This document shows positions 10,710-22,711 of a stretch of DNA of 64,000 nt, piece after piece. This DNA comes from Andrena cerasifolii (taxonomy: Eukaryota; Arthropoda; Insecta; Hymenoptera; Andrenidae), in contig NC_135123.1 of NCBI RefSeq assembly GCF_050908995.1, forward strand, positions 10,292,001-10,356,000, in the 5' to 3' direction. The first letter of the stretch is position 1; the number at the start of each line of letters is the position of its first letter. The notes below the pieces were generated by a model. That model saw only the letters and a list, made by a program, of their open reading frames with translations. It did not search any database and had not been told where the DNA came from. A program made the translations under genes and the position numbers.

Positions 10710-12355
10710 GTTTTAAGCAGACTGGATTATACTCACGATTGTATTAACTGCTGTTGAAAATATTATAATATGTTATGGCATAATTCGTGACAAACATTAA
10801 TAGAATATTTCACGACAAGGAATGTCCTATGTTTTAATTCGTTCAGACAAAAAATTGCAAAAGGAAAAGGAAAATAATAGAAGATAATGTGTGATATTAT
10901 TGCAAAGAAAGTACTTGCCCTATTCAGGAATTTTACAGTGTACATTTTCTGACGAGCAAGCGTTTGGAGCGAAATTATTCTTTAATTGGTTTTTATGATA
11001 TTTTCGTGAAAATGCGTTACACGTTGCCACACATTGGTTTGATAATAATATCCAGAGCCCGAAGCCTTCGTTATTTTCAAATATTCTTTTCAACATTTAC
11101 ACATATGTCGGGGATAACAGAAGCATTGAAAAGTTAAATATAAAAATTGTTGTTTCAAAAATGTTTTTATTGGGTATTCATATTTCCTGCAGTTATATTT
11201 TTTTGTTACTTAACGAAGACTGTAAAATAATATTGATTAAAAGTAGCGATCAGTAGAACATCGTTACTAAAATTGCTTCAATCTTTTAATTGATGTGGAC
11301 GCTTCCAAAAATTTCTTATCAAAAAGTAATTCTCTATTCATACAGTTAATTGGCGGGATTTTTGGGAGACAATACATAGGATAATTGATCTGGCATTAAA
11401 ACTTAAAATATGCATATATTGCTTTTGATGGTACGACAAATTATCTATACATATTGAAAAATCTTCTTTAAGGAAGTCGAGAAAGCAAATGGTTCTCTAT
11501 TAAATTCTGATTCTGTAATGTTAACTATCCCAGAATTCATACATGGCAGAATTATTCTTTGCTAAGCTATAACTGCGATAATGAACAAATCCAGCTCAAT
11601 CCGGTGCCTTTGAAGTCTCGAAAAGTGTGATTTTGAGAGGAAAGACTTTCCATTTTACAATTTATCATTTTGAAGTAAAACCGTTTGTCCTATGGTATTT
11701 TCTCTTAGAATTAATTTTGTATCGAATTTTTGTGAAATATATCGCATATGTATACGTTTTGAAATGTAATTGTAATTTCAAACACTCTCAAATACTATCG
11801 ACTAAACTGGAATAAAAGTGTAAAAGTTCGAACAAATAATGATTAAAATAATCATTTAAGGATGCGTAACTTAATACCCAAATAAGATTTATAATAATTT
11901 AACACCAAAACGTGTCGAAAATTTTTGTATTTACAGGATTTTGCATTCAGAGTTCAATTTTCCTCACTGGCAATGACGCTATCACGACTGGTCTTCTGTA
12001 AATTTGAAAAGCACTGTTGACAATATTTTTTCACGAAAGTGTTTCGTTTCACAGGTCGAAAATATGTTTTTTTTCACAGGTCTGAAATGCGCGAAATAAA
12101 AACATTTTATAGAAAACAGAAGTAGAGGGGGATGAAGCGTTCTGAAACCCTGTGAAATACGAAACTCATACAAAACAGATTTCAATATTCCTTAGGATAG
12201 CTATTGGACATCAAAAATATACCTACATATTATTATAATTATCGTAAAAAAATAAAGCACGTGTATGCAAGGCCAACTATCATTAAATGTTAACTGTCAC
12301 TTTCATTTTAGATACTTAAAGTAGTTAAAACTACCAAAACATGCAATAATAATTG
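10710..12355. other. Long AT-rich unique stretch
   Basis: No gene, element or RNA was seen. TTTCACAGGTC occurs twice about 30 bp apart (12048-12058 and 12073-12083), a trivial duplication. Confidence 0.45.
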
Positions 12356-12359
12356 ACGC

Positions 12360-12880
12360 TGAAGCAGTAAGTGCGCGGGGCCTGTGCACGGTCGTTCCCT
12401 TCGGTTAATCGGTCCGTCGGGGTCCGAGCGGGTCGTGAGAAGGCGAAAGGAAGGAAGAAGGCTCGTATATACGCCCGGGAGGGGGAGGGGGGGCAGGAAG
12501 CGAGTACGCGCGACTGGAGGGAGACGATGGCGCATGGCAGGCGCGTGGCTCCCACGGGTCGCCCCGAGCCTCTCGTGCCCCTTGAGAATGGGGGGAGACC
12601 AGAAGAGGGGTCCCGAGCACGTACTGCCTCGATCAAAGTTCCCTTCCTCACCCCTCCCGGGAGCAGCAATTTTTCCGCGAGCATTTTCTAGACCCGCCGC
12701 CTGACCGTTGCCGCGATTACGAAAAATCTGATACCCACTTGAATTCCATTCGAGCTGGGAATATCGATTTCGACCCCCCGCGCGATCCGCGCGCGATTGC
12801 TTTAAACAGGCTTAAATTTCAGTGGCTTACTGCTGAAATTCTAGCACGCTCGTGAACGTGGGACAATAGAATTTTGGAAA
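12360..12880. other. CpG-rich noncoding block, purine-biased centre
   Basis: CpG-dense, with a G-rich, purine-biased core at 12430-12600. Four overlapping frames of 71-117 codons lie on both strands with no domain. Possible regulatory DNA. Confidence 0.35.
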
Positions 12881-13200
12881 ATATTTTAGGGTAGAATTAT
12901 TTGGTAAGGGTTCGTTGCTTCTTTGGCACATGCGTAATACGGCTTTTGTAAGAACTTTTTGATTTGTTATGCAAAGATACCTATTGTAAGTGCTAGTAGT
13001 GAAAATAACTTCTACTGGTTTGTTTTATACCGCGGGTGTAATGGGTCGTAGGGGAAATTGCTTAGGTGTGACGAGATTCGTATATTCTATCTACCAAGAA
13101 GTTTGTAGATGCAACTTGGTCATCTAATGATTCAACTACAGACATTATATGGTATGACAAAATTGCATACATAATTCCTGAAAAGGTATGAATATCTTTG
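12881..13200. other. AT-rich unique sequence
   Basis: Nothing supportable was seen. Confidence 0.4.
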
Positions 13201-13510
13201 TTAAGGGGACATTCTCATAAAATCGTTCGAAAAATAGGTGATATTTAGGAATTTTTTTGGATAAAAATATACAACTTGCAGTAAAAAAGCTTAATGGCCT
13301 TTGTTTATTTGATATTCGAGGATATGAAAACAATTTTTTCTTTCATTTTCCAGTAGTGGCTCGATTTCTACGTGGCGTGGATTTTGATGATATTTTCAGC
13401 ACGTGTACAACTTACTTAAATCTACAAAGGGAATTCTTAAATTTTCATTACGGGCTCAAATAAAAAAAAAACGACCTTCACTATTTTCTCGGCTATTTCG
13501 GCCAGTTGCA
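13201..13510 (+). mobile_element. Isolated end of a TTAAGGGG-type (piggyBac-like) element
   Basis: It starts TTAAGGGGACATTCT, identical over 15 bases to the minus-strand end at 8707. Further in (13480-13505) it has a CTCGGC...TTTCGGCC phrase resembling the hairpin of that copy. No matching right end was found, so the boundary at 13510 is a guess. Confidence 0.4.
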
Positions 13511-14463
13511 ATTTTTTTTCAAAGCTAGTCCTTCTAGCTTCTCGAAGAAACTCATGTCGTTTGGAGCAATTTTAAACAAATTATTCTGCTTTAAAGGGTG
13601 CCCACATACTTTTGTCCCCCATCGTCGACAGAAGTGCTACCTTTCCGAAAAAGATGGCTTTCATTTTCAGTTGGCAACGGATCGATACGGTAGCAATGTT
13701 AGCGCGCAGCTAATTGACAAATTGCCAAGGGAAATGGTAAAAGAATGAAGCGAAGGAACGAGCCAAGGGAATAGCTTTGAAGGTCGAGGCTAATTACTTT
13801 ATCCAGACGTGCGGGCTAATGGTCGTGCGAGAGGTTAATGATCACCGATACCGAAACGAATGAATCCCCTCGAAAGGCTGTTTAGTCGATTTCTTCGTGG
13901 ACTCCCGTGAACGACTGTTATTAAATATCGCGGGGCTTCCTGGCCGTAAACTTTACTCCTCTTCCTCATTCGTTCGCGCCAGGGGGGAAAGCCGCCTCCT
14001 TTCTTTCAATCCGATTCCACAGCTTACGTAGCTGCGAAACTCCTCAAGGATCCTCCTTCGTTTCCCGAAATTCAAGCTGATCTTTTATGCATAGGTACCT
14101 CGCGAAGAGTGCGGCTAACTTGAATGAAACTTTATTATTCATTCGACGCTGTAGAACTAAGAGGGTTTGTGTTATTGTGCGGGCTGCGATTAAAATTGAA
14201 CAGCTCAAAAATACCCACCCCTTTCGATTCTCTTTTCGCGTACCACGTGTGCAGCACGACGTATTGTCTATAAGCGCGTAGTGCGGATCTTTGTATATTC
14301 AAACGCTATTATCTAAAAAATGGTTGGAAACACGGAAAAATTGTGTATACAATAATTGTAGAAAATTGAATGCTGTTTTAGTATTATTTGAACAAAATTT
14401 CAATACGGCTTACCATTTTTGAGAAATTCTTTACATCCAAACCATTGATGAATTCCACACTTT
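13511..14463. other. Moderately GC-rich block then AT-rich sequence
   Basis: From 13560 to 14280 the sequence is GC-richer with only short frames (64-80 codons). It is followed by AT-rich DNA. Possible regulatory block; nothing specific was recognised. Confidence 0.3.
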
Positions 14464-14605
14464 AAGGCCTGGTCGGCACCCTTTCTTGTTGTCTGATTGC
14501 AATAATCATTTTCAGGGACTATTTTTTATGAAATGGAACCATCTTAGAAGGTGAGAGCAAAAGAAATCGCATGTTGAAAATTAGGGCCACCCCACCATAC
14601 ATGTA
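14464..14605 (+). repeat. Diverged half-copy of the 987-1410 fold-back element
   Basis: TAAGGC, then GGCACCCTTTC, GAACCATCTTAGAAGGTG-like text and a closing GGGCCACC run in the same order and spacing as 1282-1415. Identity is low and was judged by eye. Confidence 0.5.
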
Positions 14606-15879
14606 ATTATTCTTATAAATCTGAAGCTATACACAGTGACGGATTTAACTTGCAATTTATCTTGCAAAAATTTATTTTATTTTATTTAAACACTATATTT
14701 TTTTGTTTCCCATAATTTTCAGACCAAACGCGCGTAAATTTATTTCTAATTCTATTATGTACACAGGGTGTCCCAGAACGTTTGCCTCCAGGGCCGAACC
14801 CCAACGACTTCACTTTTGTCCCAAGAAATTTGCTTATCCACGATAGCCAGATTACCTGCCCTCTCATAAAAAAGAAACCTCCAGACACGCGTCTGAAATA
14901 AAATTATAAGTATTTCCTGGGAGTCGCGCGGAAGCCTGGATTTCCTCTGTTTATTGGCTGAGCTTGTCTCGAGCGGAGTTAAGCCGAAAGTAGAACATTC
15001 CGCGAGATAGATTCGAAGGGAAGAATGAGAAAACTGGAGGATTCCCGAGGACATCCATTTATCCGTCTTTATGAAACGCGAGGATGGAAGGAGTGGAGGA
15101 AGAGACGTGCCCACAAAGGGATCAAACGACGTCTATCCAGGACTTGGCTGCCGCTATTCTCTCACCTTTCCCCCCTCTGCACCCTTCCTTCTTTCCGCGC
15201 GTTCCGCCAGCCCTCCTTTAAAGCCCCGCTTCTCATCGCGCGCGCCGACAATCGTCGGGGGCTGCCCGCCTGGAATAACGTGACAGGTTAATTGGAAGCT
15301 GGTTTTGCTGATGGAATTTCATTTTAACGAACCCGGACGCCCACGTCGGTGTTTGCCGATCGATTGACCCGACCCATCGGGCACCGGGCTCTGTTCGCGC
15401 GATGTGAACGGGGCTTTAACTAGCCAGGCCATTTGAGAAACTACGGCTGACCGGGTCTCCCAATAACGCCGCGGTGGAGGAGGGGTCAGTCTTATGAAAT
15501 TTGGAAAAATTACGACTCTGCAAATGAAATCCAAAACTAGATGTTCCTGTACCCACCGCAGCTGGGATTGTACGGCGGCTTGAAATACGAGTCACTCGGT
15601 TATCTGAGATCGTAGCCTGCGCGCGGAACATCGACGCTGGATCCTCAGCCTCCGACCACCTCGCCTTGCGTTGGCGAGTCACGCGCGTGGCGCGGATTAC
15701 CTATGCTTTCTATGGTGGAGGAAATGTTACGGTATGGAATTCGAAGATGGAGGTGGAGGACTCTTTTAATAGTTAGTTGATTAATTCTCGTGTCAATTAT
15801 TATGTAAGTGCTACTTGTTTATTATTAAATGGAGAGGAAAGGAAGGGACAGAAGTCAGAATTACACAGGTAAAGGGAGA
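14606..15879. other. Mixed unique sequence with a CpG-rich block at 14900-15720
   Basis: An ACAGGGTGTCCCAGAA motif at 14763 opens the GC-richer part. Several 70-119 codon frames overlap on both strands (for example 14755-15114 minus) with no known domain. Possible regulatory DNA; no gene can be supported. Confidence 0.35.
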
Positions 15880-16046
15880 CAGTGGCGCACTCAGGATTTA
15901 ATCTTGGGGGGAGCCGAGTTGAATGGATAAAAATATTTGTAATGCAAATTCAATAAAATTCAATAAAATCCAGTTTTCTTTTCTTTTTGCAAAGTCCTTT
16001 CGATGGGGGTGTTAGAGCCCCTTGCCCCCCCCTGGGTGCGCCACTG
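15880..16046 (+). mobile_element. hAT-like MITE (167 bp)
   Basis: It is flanked by a perfect 8-bp duplication, AAGGGAGA (15872-15879 and 16047-16054). The ends are CAGTGGCGCACTCAGG and, inverted from the right, CAGTGGCGCACCCAGG. An 8-bp target duplication with CAGTG termini is diagnostic of the hAT superfamily. It has no coding capacity. It is a shortened member of the family also seen at 22448-22659 and 43064-43239. Confidence 0.9.
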
Positions 16047-16054
16047 AAGGGAGA

Positions 16055-17192
16055 ATGAGGGAGGACCTGTAAACTAAAGTAAATGGACTCCAAGCCTTTA
16101 ATTGATGCTACTATTCGTTGCAGTTGGGCTAAGTTGGAAAGGTTTTTAATTATACAAATTATAAGTAGTGACGCCTTTGAGCAAATTAAATAGAAGCTAC
16201 TTATAACGAACTAAATAGGTTTTTAGTTTATTTATTACAATGATTCATTTGAAATAAATTAAGTCAGTCTCGTTGGTTAGGAACGTTTGAAACTATTTTT
16301 ATTATTTTTTTTATAGCATTCGATTATAGATAATATAGGATAACGTTGAAATAATGATTGCAATTATAATATATGAGTTTTAATATTAATTCGTTCAATA
16401 ATATGATCTTGCATGCCAGCTATTTAATAATTAATGATATATTGATAGTGTGAAATAGCGTACATGATCTGTAATATTAGACATTAAAATGATTCGCGAT
16501 GAAAATGATTTTACTCTTCCCTTTGTCTGCAAAAACAGTTATCCGTAATTCGTACATCATTTATAATTAGAAACAAAATATTCCAATCTGTTTAAAACCA
16601 TTACCGAAGTAACTACACGAAAAACATTTCCTATAGGTTTCATACAATGCTGCAAATAAATCGACGTAATTTATTGTACACCATTCAAAGCATTGAAAAC
16701 AAGTGAAGTGAAAATTTTGATTTAACGTTTCCGTACACGTGTTTATGTTTTATTAATGAATTAATGGATCGATAATTAATTTCTTCACGTAAACAGAATA
16801 ATTATCCTGCATTCTGTTATTTGTCTGCCTCACCTGTGAAGATATAATGAAGTGTCCATTCTGTTCATTCGCGTATCGCGCAAACAATTTCCTCACTCCG
16901 TCATTTTTCCAACTGTAATATTATTTCACGAGTGTGCATCCTTATAAGATAAATACGCTGCTCGTCCAATAATTTGTATTTTCAAATGAAAAACAATATT
17001 CAAGACAGGAAGAGGTTCTCCAGTGAAAAACCCTCATTAAGAATTCGATTGGGGTTCGATAAATTTTAAGATAAATTAGTTTCACCAGTAAGATGTTAAA
17101 ATTACCGTCACAATTCACAAGAAAAATTATATACATTAAATCAACAAAGAATAGGGTATAGAACCGGGCAGCGAATGATTTTTCATGATATA
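16055..17192. other. AT-rich unique sequence
   Basis: No gene or element was seen. Confidence 0.45.
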
Positions 17193-17283
17193 ATCCCTAG
17201 TAGCATTTCTGGTTGGCCCACAGTATCCCCAAGTTGGGAATTAGTTGGCCATCAAAATGCCAACAATAAATGCTACTAGGGAT
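17193..17283. mobile_element. Very short MITE (91 bp)
   Basis: The 16-bp ends ATCCCTAGTAGCATTT and AAATGCTACTAGGGAT are exact reverse complements. Inside are three TTGGC/GCCAA half-sites. The 48-bp right half recurs at 40081-40128 with a single difference, so the family was mobile relatively recently. No target duplication is certain and the superfamily is unknown. Confidence 0.85.
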
Positions 17284-17574
17284 ATGTCTAAATTGCAGTG
17301 AAATGTATTTCCATACAACACATCGTTTCAATAAAAAAATGGCTTTAGCACACTTGATTAATTGTCAGACGCAATCTATAAAATTCCGATGTAGGCTGCT
17401 ATGCCTGTATATAATCAGAGTGCCTTCATAAGCAAGCAATTAAGAAATCAGTTTTTAAAATTCTCTTGACTAAAAAAATGTTGAAAATACTGCCCGCTGT
17501 AAACTAAATTATTACACACCGTTTGCAACAACTCCAGTTAAATTTTCAACACTCCTAACCACAAAAACAAGCTT
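17284..17574. other. AT-rich unique sequence
   Basis: Nothing supportable was seen. Confidence 0.4.
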
Positions 17575-18110
17575 CTACCCTAACGATGATAGGCCAAAAT
17601 GGTAGGATAACTTCGGAGGTGAATTTAAAGAAATTTATGAACTTCATTAAAAATGTAACATAGGGTACTTGTGATATGTATAAAGAACAAAATAAAACAT
17701 TTTTTTCAGATTTTTTTAACAAAAAATGACAGCACAAAAACACAAAAGGTTTGTGATCTGCACTGAATACTAGAGAAGTACCCAAGATTTCGAAAAACTA
17801 TTGATTTTTGAAGGAACACTTGAAAGCAATCTTTATTACTAACAAAATTCAAGATGACGAGAAAAATCAAATGTTCGTTATTCCTTGAAAAGTAAATATT
17901 TTTGGAATAACTGAAATACAAAATACGTATCCGCTGTGCAGTTATTGTGCCTCCATTTTTTATTAAAAAAAATCTGAAAATACTGTTTCCTTGTTCTTCT
18001 TTATACATATCATAAGAACCTTACGTTACATTTTTAATAAAGTTAATAAATTTCTTTAAAATTACCTCCAAAGTTATCCTACCATTTTTGGCTTACAAAA
18101 ATCGCCATAA
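17575..18110. repeat. Fold-back element with about 160-bp arms
   Basis: The left arm (about 17580-17735) matches the reverse complement of 17945-18105 through AATGGTAGGATAACTT, TTTAAAGAAATTTAT and GATATGTATAAAGAA. The spacer is about 200 bp. Frames inside, including 17706-18008 minus, are incidental. It is probably a nonautonomous DNA transposon; the ends and target site are not resolved. Confidence 0.78.
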
Positions 18111-18299
18111 AAAAACCCAACAGGAGTGACTTGCCAACCTCGTCTTTCTCCAAACACACCCCGCATACGAAAGCTACAAACTCGAATTTCTATTTATTTT
18201 TCCTAAAAAAATCATCCCTTCCCAGTGGCGCCAGAACCGCTGCGGCGTCCTTTAACAATGCGAGCTTAAAACAACAGAAACATGGATAACTAAACCTTC
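18111..18299. other. Unique sequence with a solitary CAGTGGCGCC
   Basis: CAGTGGCGCCAGAACC at 18223 resembles a hAT end, but no partner end or duplication was found. Confidence 0.3.
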
Positions 18300-18960
18300 A
18301 AAACGCTACAGAGAGAAAGAGGGAGCGGGTGAAAGCATCGGGATAGAAAGAAAGAGGAGCACGTGGCGGTGGGATCGTGGACGAGGCTGGAGCCACGTGG
18401 GTGGTCAATGGGCGATCCGCCACGGTCCTCTGTATGAGGTCTTTATGGTTTACGGTCGTATCTACCTATATGGTCGTAGTGCAGTCGTGCATACCTGCCT
18501 GTACATTCGTATATCTCGGGAACAGAGAGGGAAGAATACGGAGAGGGGGTCGGAAGGCAAAATCAAGGTGGGCAGAGATCCTTCTTGGCTGTCTGCGGGT
18601 GTATCGTCGAGCACTCGAGATCACCTTTGACCCCATCTTGTATCTCTCCCACTCTTTTGTTCGTCGCCGTCTGCGTTCGATTTTCCGTCTTTGGTTGCTC
18701 TTCCTCGTTGTGCTTAGAGGGGGTGGGATAGGTTTCGCCAACGATCGCGCTGCCGATATCGATAATTACAGCTTGCAGGGCTCGCGTGCCCCTCTTCCAC
18801 CCTCGGCTATCCACCGCGTCCTTTCTCCGTGTTCCCTGGCGAGACATTTCAGGCGGACGCACTGGAGAGTGTGGGTCAATGGTGTCGTTTCACCGCGCTC
18901 TGGCATTCCTTCGTCTTCGACACCCGTGTAGCTGGTAAATTAGAGGGCGATCGTTCCTCG
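18300..18960. other. CpG-rich noncoding block, possible regulatory DNA
   Basis: Its left part (18300-18360) is purine-rich. A 184-codon frame (18377-18931 plus) overlaps two minus-strand frames. It contains hydrophobic stretches but no recognisable domain and no splice context, so I do not call it a gene. Confidence 0.35.
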
Positions 18961-19229
18961 CCGTGGACATACGGGTAAATGAAATCTGAGGTATACCGGT
19001 TTCATTACGTTTTCATGGAAAATGCGCTCCGAGGTGGGCATCCTCGTTTGGAGAACGTTTCCTGGAATTCTCCTCTGCCTTCCAAGTGGCAATTGCTTAC
19101 TGTTTGTAGATACTGTTCGGGATGAGGTGATTTTGGGGAATCGGGCTTCTTCTTCTGCTGGAAAATTGGGTTCATTTTAGAATTATCACGCATACGTGTA
19201 CAACTCGGATTACAGAATTCGTGGGTTTA
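18961..19229. other. Unique sequence
   Basis: No feature was seen. Confidence 0.35.
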
Positions 19230-19677
19230 GGGTAAAAGGGGGCAATGGTGGTCACTTTAGGTATAATGGTAATAAAACTAAGATATGGGGTGAAGTATTT
19301 CTTGAAAATGATTTTTTTATATACTTAAATTATTAACCTATTTGTGGGATACGAAAATATTTAATATTATATTGATTTATTAGAACAAATGCTTACTACA
19401 TAAAAAAGAACAGGAAAAATGAAACAAAATTAGTGTTAAAAAATTAAATCAACTGTTTATTAATAGAAAAAACAGTTTTATAATCTCAAGCAACAAAAAA
19501 TAATCAACTTCTATTCATAAAAACGATTTATTTGTAATATGGAAAAAGTACGATTTAGGATTAATTTTCCAATTGTACAATTTAGGAGTAATGATTGCCA
19601 CTAATTTTGTTTCATTTTCCCTGTTATTTTTCACGTAGTAATTGTTCTTAAGGGGTACAATTTAGGCAAGTCTACCC
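19230..19677. mobile_element. Tc1/mariner-like nonautonomous element
   Basis: A TA dinucleotide lies on each side (19228-19229, 19678-19679). The ends are GGGTAAAAGGGGGC and, inverted, GGGTAGACTTGCC. An inner 27-bp inverted repeat lies at about 19409-19435 and 19600-19626. GTACRATTTAGG occurs three times near the right end (19548, 19574, 19656), a typical subterminal repeat pattern. It has no transposase. GGGTA ends with TA targets are shared with 37965-38105 and 57791-58003. Confidence 0.7.
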
Positions 19678-19679
19678 TA

Positions 19680-21430
19680 ACTGATAAACGCAATACGACA
19701 GATATTACATAATGGGGGAGGTGGTTAGAATATAAAATCTTACAAATTCTTATACGGGGGCGGGAGGGAGTAAGAAATCGCGAAATTTACCCTTACGTAT
19801 GTAATTTAAGGACGGCCCTTGTAAGTGCCGAAATGTGACATTCACATTTTTTTTCAAGATCCCGAGGCTTTATTTACCAGTTCATCCACTCACTCACATT
19901 TCTTCCTTCCTTTTTATCCCGACGTCTGAACCAGCAAGCTTAATCCCTTCCTCAGCAGAGAGGGTCTGGCATTGGGCAAATTAAGCGATGCACACCGAAC
20001 GGCTGTCCGTTTAATGAGACAGTCGCGACGTAAATCCTTTTCTCCAGGAAAGTGTCAGTCGACGGCAGGTGTAATTATAGTGGCGGAGGGGAATTGTTCT
20101 TCGTGCCTAATCGTAAACGCATCCTCGATCGTGAGACCCGACAAAAGGCAGCCTGGTCTCGCGGCGCTGCGTCCGTTAATTACGTTTCGTTTGTCGCGTT
20201 TAGGGGGACACCTTTCTTCCTTCTTTATTTTTGCCGAGCTAATTATGCTTGACGCGATTACCGGGCCCCCTGTTTGGGAGAGTCATGACTTGACAGGAGA
20301 AGGGGACACAACGTGAATCTCCTATTTCTTTCTGCCTGTAATTAAAGTGACCCACAGGCTGTCAAGCACGCTTGTCGATCATCCCTGACAATCCACGGCA
20401 CCATTGCTCGTACGCTTCGCGCAGAAACTGGACAAAGTGCTGGATGACCAACTTTCTACTAACATTCGTTAATCACCGGTGCACCTTGCTAATTAGGCCT
20501 TTGGAACAAGGCCAAATCTAGTCACTAATCAGCACACTTCTCGTTTCAAAGTTCAGATTCGTGTGGGGGAATTATTCATCCCGTTGCTACGAGCTATGGT
20601 CTGGGTTAGGTCTTCCCTTTAACAAACACCTAATTTATGTAATATTCAGGACACATACAGTAACACTTCAGTTGCGCTTCGAATCACCTAAAGCTGTTTT
20701 GTAGCAGATAATACCAGTGGAGAAACGGTGAATGTAAATAACAAATAGAATAACAATTGTTTAGACAGACAACAGGTCTATGATGCGTGTGCTTGAATAA
20801 AAACAAAACTGTTATTTACATTTCAATTTAACGTTAGCTTTAATTGTAAACATCTGTCACGTCCTAAAATTAGCCGCAACGACGTCAATTTGTATCGCAT
20901 ACCCCATAAATTTTCTATCACCGAATGCGCGTTGTTAAATGACAAAAAGAAAACTGCGGCTCGTTTAATGACACAGACAGAGCCGCGGCCATCATGTTTA
21001 ATTACAAGAGTCATCAATCACTCAATAACGTTACCGTGTCCTTCACTGGCTACACATTTCACCGTCAAAGGATCGTTCCGCGGGACGGATTTTCTACATC
21101 AACGTCAACCTTACAATTAATTTTTTCCCCAGCTGTTCATCGCCTCCCTTCAGCATTTTATCATTTCCTTTACGTTCTTTCCCTCGATATAAATTACTCA
21201 GCGCAATACTGATACTTCAAATCACCCCCAATCCTGATAACCATTAAAATATCTCCCAGAGACCACGGAACCCTGTTCAGCAGCTTGCAAGCCACCAAAA
21301 CAGTTTCGCACTCAAAAATAAATTCGAAAGAATGACAGAAAGGTATTGTTTTCAAATAGAAAGTGTTTTTCATTTATTTCGAAGGCTGCAGAGCTCAAAC
21401 GTTCTGGCTCGCAATAATCTAGAAATCCTC
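19680..21430. other. Unique sequence with a GC-richer part at 19860-20600
   Basis: Short overlapping frames only (largest 114 codons, 19972-20316). No domain, RNA gene or element was recognised. Confidence 0.35.
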
Positions 21431-22062
21431 CGCTCCCCAACCAGTTGAATCACGAAGCACGAATTTTGATCGAATCGAATCCGCGCAGACACGGTCTCGT
21501 TCAGTTTTTTTTTCTTTCTGCCCAATGTTTTTCGAGGAACAAGTTTCGCGACAGGCGTACCGAGCAGATGGACGGACAGTTCGTTTTCTCCGTGGCATCG
21601 ATCCGTCCATCCAACTTGTCGCGACATCCGACACTGGAGTCTGAATAGGAGCCATTGTACCGCGACATTGTAACGACTCGATCGGACCAGTATCGTAACG
21701 GTCGAACGACTTCGCAATGCCGGCTACTACCGCGAGAAATTGTTTCGCAAAGTAGTTCGCACAGGTGGTGCCGGATGATTCGCTCTTGGTCCGAGACGTT
21801 TCTATTTTCCTTCGTCCACCCCGCCGCGTTCCCTCTGTTTCGTCGTCCCCGTATCGAGGTATCTTTCAATCTTCCTTGTTCTCACCATTGTTGGAATCCC
21901 GGCCGAGGAACGTTGCAGACCGATTATTCGTTGGTAATATAATACACAGTCGGCCACAGAAGTCACAGAGCAGGGTGGTATTTCATTCGCTGCTTCAGTT
22001 TAATTCGCCGAAATCGTGTCGATTAACTCAGCAAACGTTGATTCGATTTTTATTCATACGAT
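21431..22062. other. CpG-rich noncoding block with an inverted repeat
   Basis: TCGCGACA plus GATGGACGGA (21547-21578) are mirrored by TCCGTCCATC plus TGTCGCGA (21602-21624), allowing a hairpin. Frames of 67-122 codons overlap on both strands with no domain. Possible regulatory DNA. Confidence 0.35.
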
Positions 22063-22120
22063 TTAAAGGGAGAAGCCTATTTTTTCGACTGAAAACATAG
22101 CAAAATTTGGGATCTCTATT
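22063..22120 (+). mobile_element. Solo terminus of the 8708-9430 piggyBac-like family
   Basis: TTTAAAGGGAGAAGCCTATT, then AAAACATAGCAAAATTTGGGA, follow the same order as the left end of the 8708 element. The partner end is missing, so this is a truncated copy. Confidence 0.6.
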
Positions 22121-22447
22121 TCCAAAGTGAAAGGTGTCTTTCAAGGGACAGCAACTTGCTCCATTTCCACGAAATTGGATCAATACGAGTGGTCAAGAAT
22201 CGACTTTGTTCCTCCTTCTTACCTTTCATTACGTATCTAACGACCCACCCCCCTTTTCAATTTCTCTCGTTCTTCTCTCAACGCGATCGTCCTCATTATA
22301 AGTTTCTATCTTTTTCTGCTACTCCAGCAATGCAATTTTTCTCCAGACGAACTTTGCGAACTACTTGACTTCTACGATGTCTCGTTGTTCCTGCACGTGA
22401 CCTGTCGTTCTATATGTATTCGAATCTTTAGACAGGAATTTATGAAT
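22121..22447. other. Unique sequence
   Basis: Pyrimidine-rich on the plus strand from 22210 to 22340. No gene was seen. Confidence 0.35.
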
Positions 22448-22659
22448 CTATGGGCACCCCCAAAAGAAAAAGGGAAAACGATATTAATGTAACCACGACT
22501 GAAGTAATTTAAGAACTTTGTAAAAAGAAAAGAAAACTGGAATTTATTCTTTAAATCAATTTTTATAACCACCTAATGAATTGTATTGAATTTGGATTAA
22601 AAATATTTTTGTCCGTTCAACTTGGCACCCCCCAAGATTAAATTCTGAGTGCGTAAATG
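22448..22659 (-). mobile_element. hAT-like MITE, decayed copy
   Basis: On the minus strand it follows the 15880-16046 element: ACGCACTCAGAATTTAATC, TTGGGGGG, then CCAGTTTTCTTTTC. It retains an inner part (TTCATTAGGTGGTTATAAAA) that is shared with the 43064 copy but lost at 15880. Both tips are mutated (CATTT for CAGTG) and no duplication remains. Confidence 0.75.
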
Positions 22660-22682
22660 CCAAAAGGGTACACTCCTAAATT

Positions 22683-22711
22683 AGTAATTTAAATTTAAAT
22701 TTAAAATTACT
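22683..22711. repeat. AT-only palindrome
   Basis: AGTAATTT, repeated AAATTT units and AAAATTACT read almost the same on both strands. Low-complexity origin is likely. Confidence 0.6.

Noticed and set aside
18223..18240. CAGTGGCGCC as a hAT end
   Set aside because: No partner end or 8-bp duplication within several hundred bases.
18377..18931. 184-codon frame with hydrophobic stretches
   Set aside because: It overlaps minus frames, has no family resemblance, and its T/C-rich codons explain the hydrophobicity.
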